From an uncultured delta proteobacterium (GTDB lineage Bacteria > Myxococcota_A > Polyangia > Polyangiales > Ga0077539), in contig CAIMWA010000642.1 of NCBI GenBank assembly GCA_903845045.1, positions 1-38,721 on the forward strand: a stretch of DNA of 38,721 bases, read 5' to 3'. This document shows, piece by piece, positions 37,009 through 38,721 of this stretch (its first letter is position 1; each line of letters starts with the position of its first letter). A program made the translations under genes and the position numbers. Below the pieces are notes generated by a model. That model saw nothing but the letters and a program-made list of their open reading frames with translations, was not told the DNA's origin and searched no databases.

Positions 37009-37575
37009 ATGAGAACCCTCGCCCTGCTCGCCCTCTGCACGCTCGCCGCGTGCTCGTCCGATCCCGACAAGAACTCCGACGCAGCGACGACCACGGACGT
37101 CGCCGCCGACGTGGTGCCCAGCGACATCCCGCGCGTCGACACCGGCGCCACGGACGTTCCCGTGGCCGACGCGCCAGTCACCGACGCGGGGACGGTGGAC
37201 GGTCCCGCGGTGGACGTGCCAGCCATCGACGTCCCCGCAGGCGACGCGCAGGCGGCAGACGTCGTGCGCACCGACGGGGCGACGGTCGATGCCGGCGCGA
37301 GCTGTGGCAGTTCGACCTGTGCGTCGACGGAGCTTTGCGTGCGCACGCTGGTCATCGGCGGCGCGCTCATGCCGCCGGACGACGCCGGTGCGTGCCCTTC
37401 CGGGTGGATCCCGGACCCCGACGCGGGCCTTCCGTGCCGCCGACCCTATTCGTGGGCCTGCGTCGCCCGCCCGGCTGCGTGCGCGACGCTCGCGTGCGGG
37501 TGCGTCGGTTCGCTCTGCGTGACGTGCGAGTCGGCGGTGGGCTCCGAGGTGCACTGCGTGACGCCGGTGCCGTGA
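37009..37575 (+). CDS. Asp-rich-linker lipoprotein with a small Cys-rich domain
   Basis: The 188-residue product starts MRTLALLALCTLAACSS (lipobox LAAC). About 75 residues of low complexity follow, rich in Asp at regular spacing with Val, Ala, Pro and Thr (for example TDVPVADAPVTDAG). It ends in a domain of about 85 residues with ten Cys (SCGSSTCASTELCV, LACGCVGSLCVTCES). No family is recognised. The linker should hold the Cys-rich head away from the membrane. GGAG lies 12 bases before ATG 37009, a rather long spacing. A long palindrome follows 22 bases after the stop. Confidence 0.75.
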   Translation: MRTLALLALCTLAACSSDPDKNSDAATTTDVAADVVPSDIPRVDTGATDVPVADAPVTDAGTVDGPAVDVPAIDVPAGDAQAADVVRTDGATVDAGASCGSSTCASTELCVRTLVIGGALMPPDDAGACPSGWIPDPDAGLPCRRPYSWACVARPAACATLACGCVGSLCVTCESAVGSEVHCVTPVP

Positions 37576-37597
37576 CGCCGGCGAATATGCCCTCCGA

Positions 37598-37631
37598 TAT
37601 GCGGGCGTTCAGCCGGCTGAACGTCCGCGTA
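37598..37631 (+). other. 34-bp near-perfect palindrome
   Basis: Arms 37598-37614 and 37615-37631 meet without a spacer; the core CGTTCAGCCGGCTGAACG (37606-37623) is perfect. Only two of 17 pairs deviate, 37605/37624 as G·T and 37600/37629 as T·G. Both would be G·U pairs in a plus-strand transcript but A·C mismatches in a minus-strand one. It starts 22 bases after a plus-strand stop, so a transcript-end hairpin for that gene is the simplest reading; a protein-binding site is the alternative. Confidence 0.6.
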
Positions 37632-37692
37632 CGGGGTTCGGTACCCGCGGGGATGGTACTGGCAGGGTTCCTCGACGAGGGATCGCGGTAGC

Positions 37693-37719
37693 CCTCGGAC
37701 TGCCGCCGCGGCTCCGAGG
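37693..37719. terminator. Weak hairpin between convergent genes
   Basis: CCTCGG (37693-37698) pairs with CCGAGG (37714-37719) around a 15-base GC-rich loop that has its own GCCGCGGC palindrome. It is just below the stop of the minus-strand gene at 37724. There is no T tract, so terminator function is only a guess from position. Confidence 0.35.
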
Positions 37720-37723
37720 CGCG

Positions 37724-38721
37724 TCAGGGAGACACGTACACCCGAAGGTTCTTCCAGCAGTTGCTCCCTCCGCTGCCGTTCGGAACGCCCGAGTTCAAGA
37801 ACATGCGCGTTCCAGTGATCGCTGCAGACGGCACGGGCCAGGTGCCGAGGGCGACGCCGTTTCGGTACACCGTCGTGCTGTTCGTGTCCCGAAGCAGGTC
37901 CTGGCGAATCGTCACCCAGGCGCCCTGTGTCTGCAGCGCGCCCGGAAGCTGTCCGACGAAGGTGATCGACGAGTTCACCGTCGCGTCGATGCGTGTCTGC
38001 GCCACCGACGTGAAGCTCGTGTCGACGCCCACCCCGTTCACGGCATAGGTGCCCATGCGGTACATCGGACCTTCGACCAACGACATCAGGTGCGCGTCCC
38101 ATTGGTTCGTGTTGGCCCAGAGGTCCACCTCGACGCGGATGCGCGTCGCCGTCGCGGCGGGATGCGGGATCCAGAGGTAGTTCCAGTCCGACGTCTGGTT
38201 CCAACACGGCACGCCGCCGAAGGTCGACACGCCCTGACCGCCGTAGGCACCGTTCGTGATGATGGCGCCGGTGGGCGCCACGTCGAGCGGGTACACCGCC
38301 ACGAGGGTCCAGCCGACGCCGACGCACGCTCCCGCCACGCAGGTCTGCCCCGACGCGCAGGGCGCTCCGCACGCGCCGCAGTTCGCGATGTCGGTGCGCG
38401 TGTCGACGCACGCGCCGCCGCACGCCGACTGGCCAGCCGGACACACGCACGTCCCGTCGCCGGCGCACGCGCCGCCGGAGGGCGCCGTGCAGACGCCGGT
38501 GGTGCGCGGGGTCGCGCTGCACGCCGCGCCGACGGAGGTGCACACGCGAGTCCCCGCCGTCTCGCACCCGCCGCTCCCCGAGGAGGTGCAGGTCGTTCCG
38601 AGGGTCTCGCAGCGTCCTGCGCATGCGGTCTGGCCAGCGGGGCACACGCACTCTCCGGCCACGCACGCCGCACCGACGGCGCAGGCCCGCCCGCACGCGC
38701 CGCAGTGTGCGTCGTTCGCCG
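37724..38721 (-). CDS. C-terminal part of a Cys-rich protein with a lectin-like domain
   Basis: The frame is open to the window edge; 332 residues are visible and the start is missing. The first part holds Cys-rich modules of myxobacterial type (HCGACGRAC, CVCPAGQTACAG, CVCPAGQSACGGAC, NCGACGAPC). The last 195 residues form a beta-rich domain from GWTLVAVYPLDV to CWKNLRVYVSP. It contains VPCWNQTSDWNYLWIPHP, IRVEVDLWANTNQWDAHLM and GAWVTIRQDLLRDTNSTTVYRNG. This reads like a concanavalin/LamG-like jelly roll (inference), so sugar or surface binding is plausible. It is almost certainly secreted. Confidence 0.75.
   Translation of the reverse strand, partial: ANDAHCGACGRACAVGAACVAGECVCPAGQTACAGRCETLGTTCTSSGSGGCETAGTRVCTSVGAACSATPRTTGVCTAPSGGACAGDGTCVCPAGQSACGGACVDTRTDIANCGACGAPCASGQTCVAGACVGVGWTLVAVYPLDVAPTGAIITNGAYGGQGVSTFGGVPCWNQTSDWNYLWIPHPAATATRIRVEVDLWANTNQWDAHLMSLVEGPMYRMGTYAVNGVGVDTSFTSVAQTRIDATVNSSITFVGQLPGALQTQGAWVTIRQDLLRDTNSTTVYRNGVALGTWPVPSAAITGTRMFLNSGVPNGSGGSNCWKNLRVYVSP

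Overview
The window is a strongly GC-rich, gene-dense stretch with no gap longer than about 190 bases, many GTG starts, many 1-4 base stop/start overlaps, and many lipoproteins in which the lipobox Cys is followed by an Asp/Ala/Thr-rich linker. Cys-rich tandem-repeat secreted proteins, a sulfatase-modifying-factor-fold protein and a triple-DsbA protein add to this. Together these suggest a predatory or soil Myxococcota bacterium (Polyangia type, such as the Sandaracinus/Labilithrix relatives). That placement is inferred from style, not from a marker gene. I see no rRNA, tRNA, CRISPR array or transposase.

Layout. 1-8628: the tail of an unknown gene with a clear hairpin terminator; a divergent GT8 glycosyltransferase / GH13 glucosidase pair; a cysteine-poor thioredoxin-fold protein; a large acyl-CoA dehydrogenase; a DUF3105 lipoprotein coupled to a membrane-anchored esterase; and a serine-beta-lactamase-fold hydrolase. 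8676-11632: pntA-pntB, the proton-translocating transhydrogenase. 11717-15232 (minus): a coupled lipoprotein / sugar-kinase-like / YchJ-like / MFS transporter operon. 15359-16863 (plus): a pseudo-formylglycine-enzyme protein and a small lipoprotein. 16860-18479: pyrG (CTP synthase) with a recognisable promoter. 18596-20323: a lipoprotein made of eight 52-residue cysteine-rich repeats. 20362-22769: a small lipoprotein coupled to a DUF2723-type membrane protein. 22914-25065: squalene/phytoene synthase, hexapeptide acyltransferase and family-2 glycosyltransferase, all translationally coupled. 25121-27256: a beta-propeller lipoprotein. 27403-29562: the bifunctional (p)ppGpp enzyme Rel. 29621-31818: an orphan NMT1/SsuA-type binding protein coupled to an OprP-like porin, preceded by an AT-rich regulatory island. 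31887-32873: a PD40-type propeller lipoprotein. 32881-33019: a long inverted repeat. 33058-36877: a YkgJ-like cysteine protein divergent from the triple-DsbA protein and a Uma2 nuclease-fold gene. 37009-38721: an Asp-rich lipoprotein, a 34-bp palindrome, and the C-terminal part of a Cys-rich lectin-like protein.

How the genes fit together. Core metabolism (pntAB, pyrG, rel) alternates with envelope and secreted functions. The strongest candidates for something undescribed are the terpene synthase / acyltransferase / glycosyltransferase cassette (possibly a decorated isoprenoid lipid), the triple-DsbA protein next to a cysteine-cluster protein, and the non-coding palindromic elements at 29577-29628, 32881-33019 and 37598-37631. 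All assignments come from reading the sequence; no database search was possible.
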